Part shown: in pieces, positions 9,320 to 18,512 of the stretch
Layout: each line of letters opens with the position of its first letter
Position numbering within the stretch: the stretch's first letter is position 1
Assembly (NCBI RefSeq): GCF_017353175.1
Contig: NZ_JAFMYW010000001.1
Coordinates: 1,116,001 to 1,180,000, forward strand
DNA: 64,000 nt
Direction: 5' to 3'
DNA from: Fibrella forsythiae
GTDB lineage: Bacteria; Bacteroidota; Bacteroidia; Cytophagales; Spirosomataceae
Translations under genes and position numbers: made by a program
The notes under the pieces: model-generated
The model's input: the letters and a program-made list of their open reading frames with translations, nothing else
Database searches by the model: none
Told to the model about the DNA's origin: nothing

Positions 9320-10021
9320 ATGAAAAACGCCCTGCTTCTACTGCTGATTCTGTTTCTGGTGACCCCTGCTTTCTCCCAGAAAATCATGACGAAAACGTTA
9401 CCGCTGACGGCAGATCAGGCCGTTCATCTCAACCTGAAATTCGGCGACAGCATCCAGGTACGTTACTGGGACAAGGCCGATGCGTCGGTGCGGATTTCGG
9501 CCCTGATCAACAACGGCAAACTGAACGATGCCCTGACGGTCGAAACATCATCGAATTCGCAGGCTGTCAGCTTGAACACGGATTTTGACCGCGAACTGAT
9601 TAAGCAGGGAAGATCAGAGGATTGCCCCGGCAACAACAGATCGACCTGGAAGACCGAAAAGAATGGCACTTCCTATTCGGTATGCAGCCAGATCAACTAC
9701 GTTATTTTCCTGCCCCGGAAGGCCGCCCTACGGATCGAGACGATCAATGGCAACATCGACATTCAGGGCGCCACAAGTCCTGTCTGGGCTAAGTCGATCA
9801 GTGGGTACGTAGATATGAGCTGGGCGGGAAACCGGGGTGCCAACGTGGCCATGAAAACCATCACGGGCGAAGTGTATTCCGATCTGACTATTGACTTCAA
9901 GAACAAGCGCGAAAAGCATCCGATTGTGGGTTATCTGCTGGAAGGAACCGTATTGAGTGGCGGCCCGGAGGTGCGGCTGGAGTCGATCAGCAACAATATT
10001 TTTCTGCGGAAAGAAAAATAA
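9320..10021 (+). CDS. Exported DUF4097-type protein, copy 2
   Basis: A 233-residue protein with signal peptide MKNALLLLLILFLVTPAFSQ and the same strand-turn pattern as the preceding gene: LRIETINGNIDIQGA, VWAKSISGYVDMSW, VAMKTITGEVYSDL and RLESISNNIFLRK. It is likely a diverged tandem duplicate or functional partner of 8331-9179. The gap of 140 bases between the two holds the hairpin at 9199-9234. Function unknown; placement suggests an envelope role under the sigma factor at 7011. Confidence 0.82.
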   Translation: MKNALLLLLILFLVTPAFSQKIMTKTLPLTADQAVHLNLKFGDSIQVRYWDKADASVRISALINNGKLNDALTVETSSNSQAVSLNTDFDRELIKQGRSEDCPGNNRSTWKTEKNGTSYSVCSQINYVIFLPRKAALRIETINGNIDIQGATSPVWAKSISGYVDMSWAGNRGANVAMKTITGEVYSDLTIDFKNKREKHPIVGYLLEGTVLSGGPEVRLESISNNIFLRKEK

Positions 10022-10423
10022 GTGAGCCTTTTTGGGTCGCAATGCAACGTTCAGGAGCAGCTTGCATCCTTTATCGTGAAAGGCCATTCCGCTACGGTGC
10101 ACAGATAGGGTGAAGGGTATTCAGGCGCGTTCAGGTTCACCCCATTTTTGGGCTGGTTCATCCCATTGTCAACACGGGCCTGGGTGTCGCGCTTAGTTTT
10201 GGGCAACAATCCATAACACACTATGCCTATTTTCTCATTCAACACCTTATCCTGCATTTCGGGCCTTTAATCAGTAAACTCACCAGAGCGACCCAGTAAC
10301 CCGCTGTGGTGCATTCGCTGAACAGCAACGACACAGATACCGTACGTTAGGCCGCCGTTCACCGTTGCCCGAGCCGGGCTCGTGTAACGGATTGCTCCCC
10401 ACTTTCCATCCAATCAACCTCTT
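10022..10423. other. Intergenic region, no gene recognised
   Basis: About 400 bases before the beta-barrel protein gene. A 13-bp palindrome CGAGCCGGGCTCG lies at 10370-10382, about 40 bases before the start codon, and could be a regulator site. A small minus-strand reading frame (10051-10257) has no supporting features. Confidence 0.4.
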
Positions 10424-12871
10424 ATGAAGCCTTTTCTAGCCGTAGCCGCTCTGGCGCTATGGGTTGGGACTACTTTTGCCCAATCCAACCCGACAATCGT
10501 CGTTACCGGGACACTGGTCGACTCCACCACAACGAAATCCGTTCCGTTTGCCACCGTTGCGGTTCGAACCGCCAACGCGCTCATTGGCGGCAGTACCACA
10601 GATAGCACAGGTACGTTCAAACTGGCCAGCCTTTCGCCGGGGAGTTATACGCTGGTGCTCTCATCGATAGGCTTTCAGACGCGTAGCCGGCTGATCACGC
10701 TGGCAGACGACCAGGCCATTGTGAACCTCGGCTCGCTGCTGCTCCGGTCTGAGAGCCGCACGCTGGGTGAACTCACCGTTACGGCCCAGAAATCACTGAT
10801 TGAAGAAAAAGGCGATAAACTCATCTACAACGCCGAAAAAGACATCTCCAACGCGGGCGGTTCGGCTGCCGATGTACTACGCAAAGTGCCCGCCCTCAGC
10901 TTAGATCTGGACGGTAACATTCAGATGCGCGGCAACAGCAACATTCGCGTGCTGATCAACGGTAAACCATCGGCGATGATGGCCCGGAACCTGGCCGATG
11001 CCCTCAGGCAAATGCCCGCCGACAACATCAAATCCATAGAGGTCATAACTAGTCCAGGCGCAAAATATGATGCCGAAGGGGCAGCGGGTGTCATAAACAT
11101 CATTACCAAAAAAGCCCTTCAGGGATTCAACGGTTCGGTGATGGCCTCGGCAGGTACGTTGAACCGCAGCCTGAATACGAAACTATCCGTGAAGACCAAA
11201 AAGGTAGGGGTTTCGCTGGCTGCCAACGGGTACCAGTTTCAGAACATACGGGAGGCAGATACCCGACGCACAACGCTACTGAACGGCCAGCCGCTGAATA
11301 TCCTGACGCAGTCGAGCCGCGCCGATAATATAGGCACTGGCGGCTACGGTGAGTTCAGCCTCGATTATGACCCCGACACCACGAGCCGTATCAACTTTTC
11401 AGCCAATGCCTGGGGCGGCTCCTATCCCAACAACAGTTCGGTGATCAACCAACTGACCGACCCGGCTGGCATGCCGCTTCAGTATTTCCGCAACGATATC
11501 CGTTTCCGTAATCCGTATGGTAACAGTCAGTTCGATCTGGGCTATACCAAAACGTTTCGCAAGCCTGCCGGTGTCAACTCAGATCACGAATTCACGCTGT
11601 TGACTCAGTTTAGCCGAATGCCCGACAACTATTTCTACGACACCGACCGCTACACGCTCAACGAGGTAGAACAGCTTAGTTTTCGGCAGCGCAGTACCAA
11701 CTACAGCCGTAATAAAGAATACACGCTTCAGGCCGATTATACCCATCCGTTCCTGATCCGGTCGAGCCGCGATACCACGCAGGCCAAACTGGAGGTAGGT
11801 TTGAAGGCCATCCGGCGCGACATTGGCAGTGAATACCGCGTTGAGCAGTCGGCAGACGGTACAGCGCCCTTTGTGGTTGACCCAAGCCAGTCGAATGATT
11901 TCGAGTACAATCAGCAGATTGTTTCGGGCTACACGGCGTTGCGCCTGGAAACCAAACGGAAGTGGAACCTGAACCTGGGTGCGCGACTGGAGCGAACAAC
12001 CATCGACGGAAATTTCCTGACAACCCAAACGGCTCTCTCGACCCGGTACACTAACCTGATTCCGAGCGTAACTGTCTCGAAAGGCATCAAAACCCACACG
12101 CTGAAAGCCAGTTACACTCAACGGATTCAGCGGCCACAGCTCTGGTTTCTCAACCCCTGGGTGAACGCCAGCGACCCCCGCAATCTGCAAACGGGCAATC
12201 CGTACCTCAACCCCGAGCTGAACCACGCCGTTGAGTTGGGGCATAGCGTTTCCACGAAAGCGGGCCTGTCGATCAACTCGGCCCTCTACTTCCGCATGAC
12301 AAATAACGCCATCGAGTTCATTCGCACCGTTGATGAAACAGGCGTTGGGTTAAGTAAGCCCCAGAACCTGGCCCGACGCCTGGCCTATGGGCTGAACACG
12401 AACCTGTCGGGGCAGGCCAACAAAAACTGGACGATGAACGGGGGCGTAGATGTCAGGTACGTTGACCTGAGTAGCCCCGCCCTGAATCAGAGCAACAGCG
12501 GCCTTGTTGGCAATCTGAACGTCAGCAGTACCTACAAACTGCCCCACGATTACACCTTTCAGGCCAATGCCAATGTAAACTCCGGCTGGATCAGTTTGCA
12601 GGGAATCGGTTCACCATTTTACTGGTATGGCTTTGCGTTGAAACGGGAGATGAAGGCAAAAAAAGCGAGTCTGACCCTCGGCATCAACAATCCATTCAAC
12701 CGGGGCATCAGGCAAACGCTGACCCTATCGGCACCGACCTTTGAATCGGAAACGCGATCGTTCTTCCTGACGCGCTCGTTCCGGCTGGCGTTCGAATGGC
12801 GATTTGGGCAGATGAGTGCAGGCGGCAAGCAGAGCAAGAAAGTACAGAACGACGATGCCGGCGGACGATAG
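10424..12871 (+). CDS. TonB-linked outer-membrane beta-barrel protein with carboxypeptidase-like N-terminal domain
   Basis: An 815-residue protein with signal peptide MKPFLAVAALALWVGTTFAQ. Residues ~25-110 are a carboxypeptidase-regulatory-like beta-sandwich (VTGTLVDS, PFATVAVR, GTFKLASLSPGSYTLVLSSI). Residues ~125-235 are a TonB plug-like domain (DVLRKVPALSLDLDGNIQMR, VLINGKPSAMM, IKSIEVITSPGAKYDAEGAA, INIITKK), followed by a long beta-barrel. This matches the outer-membrane beta-barrel family (PF14905) rather than SusC. It has no SusD partner, so it may transport or bind a non-glycan ligand. Position downstream of the sigma-factor operon suggests control by it, but a 400-base gap separates them. 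Confidence 0.9.
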   Translation: MKPFLAVAALALWVGTTFAQSNPTIVVTGTLVDSTTTKSVPFATVAVRTANALIGGSTTDSTGTFKLASLSPGSYTLVLSSIGFQTRSRLITLADDQAIVNLGSLLLRSESRTLGELTVTAQKSLIEEKGDKLIYNAEKDISNAGGSAADVLRKVPALSLDLDGNIQMRGNSNIRVLINGKPSAMMARNLADALRQMPADNIKSIEVITSPGAKYDAEGAAGVINIITKKALQGFNGSVMASAGTLNRSLNTKLSVKTKKVGVSLAANGYQFQNIREADTRRTTLLNGQPLNILTQSSRADNIGTGGYGEFSLDYDPDTTSRINFSANAWGGSYPNNSSVINQLTDPAGMPLQYFRNDIRFRNPYGNSQFDLGYTKTFRKPAGVNSDHEFTLLTQFSRMPDNYFYDTDRYTLNEVEQLSFRQRSTNYSRNKEYTLQADYTHPFLIRSSRDTTQAKLEVGLKAIRRDIGSEYRVEQSADGTAPFVVDPSQSNDFEYNQQIVSGYTALRLETKRKWNLNLGARLERTTIDGNFLTTQTALSTRYTNLIPSVTVSKGIKTHTLKASYTQRIQRPQLWFLNPWVNASDPRNLQTGNPYLNPELNHAVELGHSVSTKAGLSINSALYFRMTNNAIEFIRTVDETGVGLSKPQNLARRLAYGLNTNLSGQANKNWTMNGGVDVRYVDLSSPALNQSNSGLVGNLNVSSTYKLPHDYTFQANANVNSGWISLQGIGSPFYWYGFALKREMKAKKASLTLGINNPFNRGIRQTLTLSAPTFESETRSFFLTRSFRLAFEWRFGQMSAGGKQSKKVQNDDAGGR

Positions 12872-12927
12872 GCAGGCGCTGCTTTAACCAGCAGACACCC
12901 ATTTTTTCATCCAATACTGATAGCAAT

Positions 12928-12973
12928 AACGTGCCGGTACGTTTGTGTTCAATCACAAACGTACCGGCACGTT
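12928..12973. repeat. Perfect 20-bp inverted repeat with 6-base loop
   Basis: Two perfect 20-base arms (12928-12947 and 12954-12973) flank TTCAAT. Each arm contains the window-wide motif GGTACGTT/AACGTACC. It sits 56 bases after the beta-barrel gene stop in a 427-base gap (12872-13298) with no recognised gene. It would form a very stable RNA hairpin, but GGCATGTATACC follows instead of a T-run. Termination, mRNA 3'-end protection or a DNA site are all possible. A second small stem (CGTAGA/TCTACG) is at 13146-13164. Confidence 0.85.
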
Positions 12974-13298
12974 GGCATGTATACCCCCTGGTCTGACCCA
13001 CGCTGAAATGCCCTGGCCCATGTGTTGATTGGGCTCTCATCAAACGCAGCCCAGCCAGCCGCGAATTGCCCTGCCTGCCAATAGGTCTAACAGCGTGTCA
13101 GGTACGTTGCTTTGGTTGTCAGAAACGCTCTTTAAGAACCAAAAACCGTAGATAGTTTCTCTACGTGTTAGTACTAGGCATTAGTCGTACGACATACTTC
13201 TCTGCATTCATGACTTTGTTGTTGTCAGAACCTGTTTTCAGGCAAAAAAATTGTATATAGCTAGCTGGTTATCAGTGCTATCCCCCTATTCCTGACTT

Positions 13299-15953
13299 AT
13301 GCCTAAAAAAGTGGTTATCCTCGGAGGAGGCGTTGCCGGATTGAGTGCCGCTCACGAGCTGATTGAGCGGGGATTTGACGTTGATGTTTACGAAAAAAAG
13401 CCTACGTACCTGGGCGGCAAAGCACGGTCTGTCAACGTACCTGGCTCTGAGCTTCCGAAGGCAGGCGGTGGCCAGCATGCGCCGCTACCGGGCGAACACG
13501 GCTTCCGCTTTTTCCCCGGTTTTTACCGGCACATCACCGACACGATGAAGCGCATCCCCTTCACCGACGCAACAGGCCGGAAAAACCCAAATGGCGTATA
13601 CGACAACCTGGTTGATGTGCAGCGCGTTGGTATTCTGCGCAACGGCAAGCCCCCAATCATCACGGTTGTCAGCTTCCCCAAATCGCTGGCCGACCTTGAA
13701 GCAGCACTATCCGTCCTACATACCCACGATACCGGATTACTGCCCGGCGAGGCCCGTTTTTTTGCCAGTAAAGTGTGGCAGCTGATGACCTCCTGCCAAC
13801 GTCGGCGGGAGCTGGATTACGAAAAAATTGGCTGGTGGCAATTCATGGAAGCCAGCAGCCACAGCAAGCCGTATCAGCATTTGCTGGTGGAAGGTCTTAC
13901 CCGCACGCTGGTGGCCGCCAACGCCAAACACGCCAGCACTAAAACCGGGGGCGATATTTTCATCCAGTTGCTGTTCAACATCGCCAACCCCGGCATGCAT
14001 ACCGACCGAGTGCTGAACGGCCCTACCACCGATGTGTGGCTGAAACCCTGGGAAGAGTACCTGAGCGGTAAGGGAGTCCGTTTTTTCCGGGGTGCGCTGG
14101 TTGAAAAGCTGGTAGTCGCCGACGGGCGTATTGAGGCGGTGACGATTCGGGACTGGCAAAAAGCGCAGGCTGCCAGCTCGTTGGCCCCTGGTTCAGCAGC
14201 TACGACAGCCAACGCATTCAACTACGACCCGCCCGCCCTGGGCGACTTTTACCTGCTGGCAACCCCGGTTGAGGTGACCACCACCCTCTTTGAGCATAGC
14301 GTAAAAAAGAACAGTGGCAGTTTGAAACCACTCGATGAACTGGCCAGCAACGTTGCCTGGATGAACGGCATCCAGTTTTACCTCAACCAGGAGATCGACA
14401 TTGTTCAGGGGCATTGCATCTATGTAGACAGCGAGTGGGCGTTGACATCGATCTCGCAGCTTCCCTTCTGGTCGGGCTACCGGATGGACGAGCGGGGCGA
14501 TGGCACCGTAAAAACCATCTTCTCGGTCGACATTTCCGACTGGAACACGCTCAGCAGTAAAAACGACCCGGATCTAAAGCCGATGAAGGCGAAAGATTGC
14601 CAGACGTTCGATGAGATTGCCGACCGGGTTTGGGCGCAGCTTAAGCGCAGCCTCAACGTAAACGGCACCGTGGTCCTGAGCGATGACATGCGGCAGGGCG
14701 TTTACAACGATCACGGCCAGGCTTATAAAGGTTATTATCTGGATCACTCCATTAACATGCAGGCACCGCCCGGCGCAGCTGACCCCGCCGCTTCGGCCGT
14801 GGGCGAAGCGATGGCTGACCTGAAAGCCGTCAACCACGAGCCACTGCTGGTTAATACCGTCGATAGCTGGGGGCTGCGCCCCGATGCGTATGTAGGCGGC
14901 ATCTCGAACCTGTTTCTGGCCTCCGATTACGTGCGAACCAACACGGATCTGGCCACGATGGAAGGAGCCAACGAAGCTGCCCGCCGCGCCGTCAACTGCA
15001 TCATCGACGCAGCGAAGGTCAACGCCGAGCCCTGCCAGATCTGGAACCTGCACGAGCCTGCTTTTTTCGTCCCCCACAAGTGGTACGATGCTTACCGCTA
15101 CCAGCGGGGGCTACCCTACGGCCATCCGCCGGGTTGGCTGAAAGCTCTTTTCCTGGCCTGGGGCATAGTATACGGCGTTGGTTTCGCCCTGATGATCGCG
15201 TTCTACTGGGTGCAGGATAAGCTATCCCGCCGGCCAGAGACGATCGTGGCCAACCGGTCGGTTACGGCCCCTCCCGCTGTTCATGGCGGCGAAGTGGGCA
15301 GGGCTCATGCCCTTCGGGTGCCGTTCATGCTGGGTATGATGACCCTGGGGGTTGGTTTGCTCATTCTTGACAGTCATCTCAACCTTGGCTGGCACACGGC
15401 CGCTGTTTGGGGGTATGGCCTGACGGCCTTGTATGCCGCTTACGTACTCCTCAGTCGCGACACGGTGGTAGGTGCTATTCTGGCGTTTGCGCTTGTAGCC
15501 GGTTTTGCCGAACTGGCCAGTGATTACTACCTGGTTTCCATTACCGACACGCTCATATACCCCCGCCCCGAACCACGGCTTTGGGATTCTCCGGCCTACA
15601 TGCCGTTCAGCTGGACGGTTGTACTAACGCAGATCGGATTTATTGGTTACCTGATCATGAAACGCCTTAGCCCGCTGCAAACGGGTCTGCTGCTTGTTCC
15701 GATCAGTGGCATTCTGATTCCGCTCTACGAAAACTGGGCTATTCAGGGGGGCTGGTGGAATTACGTGAACGCACCGGAATGGCATGGCGTACCGTACTAC
15801 ATCTACCTGGCCGAAGCCCTGCTTGTATTCCCGGTTCCGTATTTTATTCGCAAAGCAACGGTCGCTGGTGGGCGCTGGGCCCTGATTGGCGGCCTGCTGG
15901 AAGGTCTTGTTATGCTGGTCGCTTGTCTGGTTGCGTTTAAACTGGTCGGATAA
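13299..15953 (+). CDS. FAD-dependent oxidoreductase (phytoene desaturase/HpnE-like) fused to polytopic membrane domain
   Basis: An 884-residue protein. It begins with a Rossmann FAD motif (VVILGGGVAGLSAAHELIERG ... YEKK ... GGKARS), the signature of amine oxidase/phytoene desaturase/hydroxysqualene dehydroxylase-type flavoproteins, and this domain fills about residues 1-600 (late FAD-binding region near GGISNLFLASDYV). From about 615 the chain becomes hydrophobic with roughly seven or eight membrane segments to the C-terminus, including WWNYVNAPEWHGVPYYIYLA. The membrane part resembles in style carotenoid-cyclase-like domains, but no specific family is recognised. Typical desaturases are ~500 residues, so this is a fusion. 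A role in isoprenoid or carotenoid modification is inference. The histidine kinase follows after one base. Confidence 0.8.
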   Translation: MPKKVVILGGGVAGLSAAHELIERGFDVDVYEKKPTYLGGKARSVNVPGSELPKAGGGQHAPLPGEHGFRFFPGFYRHITDTMKRIPFTDATGRKNPNGVYDNLVDVQRVGILRNGKPPIITVVSFPKSLADLEAALSVLHTHDTGLLPGEARFFASKVWQLMTSCQRRRELDYEKIGWWQFMEASSHSKPYQHLLVEGLTRTLVAANAKHASTKTGGDIFIQLLFNIANPGMHTDRVLNGPTTDVWLKPWEEYLSGKGVRFFRGALVEKLVVADGRIEAVTIRDWQKAQAASSLAPGSAATTANAFNYDPPALGDFYLLATPVEVTTTLFEHSVKKNSGSLKPLDELASNVAWMNGIQFYLNQEIDIVQGHCIYVDSEWALTSISQLPFWSGYRMDERGDGTVKTIFSVDISDWNTLSSKNDPDLKPMKAKDCQTFDEIADRVWAQLKRSLNVNGTVVLSDDMRQGVYNDHGQAYKGYYLDHSINMQAPPGAADPAASAVGEAMADLKAVNHEPLLVNTVDSWGLRPDAYVGGISNLFLASDYVRTNTDLATMEGANEAARRAVNCIIDAAKVNAEPCQIWNLHEPAFFVPHKWYDAYRYQRGLPYGHPPGWLKALFLAWGIVYGVGFALMIAFYWVQDKLSRRPETIVANRSVTAPPAVHGGEVGRAHALRVPFMLGMMTLGVGLLILDSHLNLGWHTAAVWGYGLTALYAAYVLLSRDTVVGAILAFALVAGFAELASDYYLVSITDTLIYPRPEPRLWDSPAYMPFSWTVVLTQIGFIGYLIMKRLSPLQTGLLLVPISGILIPLYENWAIQGGWWNYVNAPEWHGVPYYIYLAEALLVFPVPYFIRKATVAGGRWALIGGLLEGLVMLVACLVAFKLVG

Positions 15954-15954
15954 T

Positions 15955-17403
15955 ATGCTGCAACGCGTAAGCACCTACTTCTTCCCGCCAGACTTTTCGG
16001 GCACGGAGGAAAACCGGCGACAGGCTACGATCATCGTCAACTCCGTTGTGCTGACCTCCCTGTTCACCCTGAACTACCTCATTCTTTGCCTGTGGTTGCG
16101 GTATGAACCCGGCATTTACATCATGCTGGCGAACCTGCTGGTTTTCGTGACCGCCCTGTTCCTTTTCAAGGCCGGGGTGATCACGTACCTGGCGCTGGGC
16201 TATGCCTTTAATCTGTTTGGTATACTGTTCGTTTTTCTGGAGTGCTTTTACCTCGGCGGATTCTACGGCGACGTCACGATCTGGCTGGTGGTGATGCCGC
16301 TGGTAGGTACGTTCCTGCTCGGAAAGAAAGGGGGACTCATCACACTGAGCCTCTCATTGACCCTGCTGCTTGTACTCTGGTACCTGGAATTTCGGGGCGT
16401 TGTTGTTCCCAATCATATCACCCTGAATGAGTACAGATTATTCTTTCGGCTCAACATCATTATGGGGCTGATGCTGATAATCGTGATCATTGCGTTTGTC
16501 TTTACCAACTCGAATAACCGCGCCCTGCGCCTGATCAGCGAGAAGAATGCGTTGCTGCAACTGCGCTCCGAACAGCTCGAACAATCGCTCAACGAGCTGC
16601 GAACCACGCAGGTTCAGCTCATCCAGAAAGAAAAAATGGCCAGCCTGGGCGAGCTGACAGCGGGCATCGCCCATGAAATTCAGAACCCCCTCAACTTCGT
16701 CAACAACTTTGCCGAGGTAAGCAGCGAACTGGTTGTGGAGTTGAAAGAAGGTTCACTGATGCTGTTGCCCGTCGACGAAAAAGAATATGCCGATGAGATC
16801 GTGGGCGATCTCTCCCTTAATCTGGTCAAGATTTCTCAGCACGGCCAACGAGCCTCAGCCATTGTACGCGGCATGCTGAAACATAGCAGCAGCAGTACCG
16901 GCGAACGGCAGCTAACCGACCTCAACGCCCTGGCCGATGAATACCTTCGACTGAGTTATCATGGGTTGAGGGCAAAAGACAACTCATTCAACTGCCAGCT
17001 CATTACGGAGTTCGACCCCAATCTGCCCCATCTGAACATCGTGGGACAGGATATAGGCCGGGTGCTGCTGAACCTGTTTACCAATGCCTTTTACGCTGTA
17101 CAGCAGAAAGCCCGGCAAATGGAACCAGCTGCCAACTACGAACCAACCGTTCGGGTACGTACCTGCCGGCAAAACGGGAAGGTCGACATTCATGTGCGGG
17201 ATAATGGCAGCGGCGTTCCCGACGGCATCAGAGCCAAGATTTTCCAGCCTTTTTTTACCACCAAGCCAACCGGTGAGGGTACGGGTCTGGGCCTTAGCCT
17301 TAGCTACGATATCATAACGAAAGGGCATGGCGGAGAACTGGTCATTAAGAGTCAGGAGGGCGAAGGTGCCGAGTTTGTGATCAGCCTGCCCGCTGGTAAG
17401 TAA
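15955..17403 (+). CDS. Membrane-bound sensor histidine kinase
   Basis: From ATG 15955, one base after the preceding stop, the protein has 482 residues; the frame is open further upstream but that would overlap the previous gene. The N-terminal ~200 residues hold about six membrane segments, then a short coiled coil (LRSEQLEQSLNELRTTQVQL). The dimerisation/phosphoacceptor helix reads MASLGELTAGIAHEIQNPL (His240). The ATPase domain has NLFTNAFYAV, DNGSGVPDGI, FFTTKPTGEGTGLGLSLSYD. No response regulator is adjacent. The one-base spacing implies translational coupling to the FAD/membrane protein. Confidence 0.92.
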   Translation: MLQRVSTYFFPPDFSGTEENRRQATIIVNSVVLTSLFTLNYLILCLWLRYEPGIYIMLANLLVFVTALFLFKAGVITYLALGYAFNLFGILFVFLECFYLGGFYGDVTIWLVVMPLVGTFLLGKKGGLITLSLSLTLLLVLWYLEFRGVVVPNHITLNEYRLFFRLNIIMGLMLIIVIIAFVFTNSNNRALRLISEKNALLQLRSEQLEQSLNELRTTQVQLIQKEKMASLGELTAGIAHEIQNPLNFVNNFAEVSSELVVELKEGSLMLLPVDEKEYADEIVGDLSLNLVKISQHGQRASAIVRGMLKHSSSSTGERQLTDLNALADEYLRLSYHGLRAKDNSFNCQLITEFDPNLPHLNIVGQDIGRVLLNLFTNAFYAVQQKARQMEPAANYEPTVRVRTCRQNGKVDIHVRDNGSGVPDGIRAKIFQPFFTTKPTGEGTGLGLSLSYDIITKGHGGELVIKSQEGEGAEFVISLPAGK

Positions 17404-17500
17404 CGCAGGTGTTGACGGCTGAACAGGATATGCTGATGGCCTGTAAGCAGTAGCAAACACTGGCAGGACCACCCCATCCGTTGGCCGGATTGCTGGCTAT

Positions 17501-18036
17501 TCAGCCGGTACTCCCGGCTCCTGTTCCTGCTCGAATGGCAACTTCAACAGGCGTATACCCCGTTGCTGAACCCGAGATGGTCAGTTCACCCTGAAGTAGC
17601 AGCGGTGGCTGCGCCAGAAACCGGGGCTCTGTGCCGCGATGCAGCTGTGCAGCATGAACCAGAAACGGATGACATAGATATACCGTCCCCGCGTTGCCCG
17701 TGGCCAGGGCTTCATCTCGATCGGGCAGTTCACCCAGCTTACCGGCCAGTTCCATGAATGACAGGCCCGCGTCACCGGCCAGATGTAGTAACGCGGCCAC
17801 GTCGCGATGGGAGCCGGTACGGATACGCGTAGGAGCATCCTGTTCGCTACAATCGGAGAAGAGAAACAACATCAACAAGGCTCGTCCTCTCGAAACAACG
17901 TTGACTCGCCAGTCGAGATAATTGGCGGGATGGTTCGGGCGGCCTGTGCCACTTCTGCCGGAAAAGCATCGTCGATGCGCACAAACCCATCCTGAATGAA
18001 CTGCTCAATTTGTTGGAAACTCAGCTCCGCCTGCAT
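17501..18036 (-). pseudogene. Phytanoyl-CoA dioxygenase-like gene with internal deletion and frameshift
   Basis: The minus strand from ATG 18036 encodes a normal-looking start of a phytanoyl-CoA dioxygenase-family protein (FQQIEQFIQDGFVRIDDAFP) that ends at a TGA after about 57 codons. In another frame, up to 17878, follows a good C-terminal part: LFSDCSEQDAPTRIRTGSHR, GLSFMELAGKL, TVYLCHPFLVHAAQLHRGTEPR (quoted by ends), FLAQPPLLL. The middle of the family, including the usual first iron-ligand HxD region, is missing, so the two parts are joined by a deletion and frameshift. The gene is almost certainly non-functional. It lies downstream of the minus-strand gene at 18099. Confidence 0.75.
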
Positions 18037-18098
18037 ACGATGAACACTTTAGTGACAAACGTACCCGGGCATAGACAGGGCAGCTAATCATATTGCAC

Positions 18099-18386
18099 TT
18101 ATTCAGTATAGCTAAACCGGATAATTACTGGCTCGGTGTCGGTAGCTCCCTCGTAGAGCGGCGGGTCGGTCAGTTCGTCGATGGTCAGATCTACGGGGGT
18201 ACGTCCCGATTCGCTCACGGCCTCTGTGGCAACGGTTTTAGCCACCTGATGAATCAACGCCAGCCGCGAATAAACCGACCCTGATGACGAGCGGGCCGCA
18301 CTAACCTGACTGAGCCGGTCACTGAACAGATGAGCCGGCACATCGATGGTCTGCTGCCGACGGTAGGCACGTTGTTCCTCCTCCAT
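18099..18386 (-). CDS. Small protein of unknown function
   Basis: A 95-residue reading frame on the minus strand (starts MEEEQRAYRRQQTIDVP). It is not recognised. Composition is ordinary for a soluble protein, with charged N- and C-termini and a serine-rich centre; no signal peptide or membrane segment. It has the same orientation as the upstream 1111-residue fusion gene, 126 bases away, so it might be co-transcribed. Real coding is plausible but unproven. Confidence 0.45.
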   Translation of the reverse strand: MEEEQRAYRRQQTIDVPAHLFSDRLSQVSAARSSSGSVYSRLALIHQVAKTVATEAVSESGRTPVDLTIDELTDPPLYEGATDTEPVIIRFSYTE

Positions 18387-18512
18387 ATAATGTATAAACG
18401 GCCATTGGCCTTTCCTAGTTTACCCCGAAACGCGAACGCCCCCCTGCCTTGCTTTTGCCAGAGCATCAGCAATCAGGGGGGCGTCGATCAGTTTACAACC
18501 AGCCCGAGTTGG

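Noticed and set aside
9199-9588. A 129-codon plus-strand frame before the second DUF4097 gene
   Set aside because: Overlaps the signal-peptide-bearing gene in another frame and includes the hairpin; composition non-protein-like.
10051-10257. A 68-codon minus-strand frame in the gap before the beta-barrel gene
   Set aside because: No homology recognised, no promoter box; possibly a remnant.
17404-18512. Possible mobile element remnant in the gene-poor kilobase
   Set aside because: No transposase, terminal repeats or target duplication seen; the content is explained by the decayed dioxygenase gene and one small frame.
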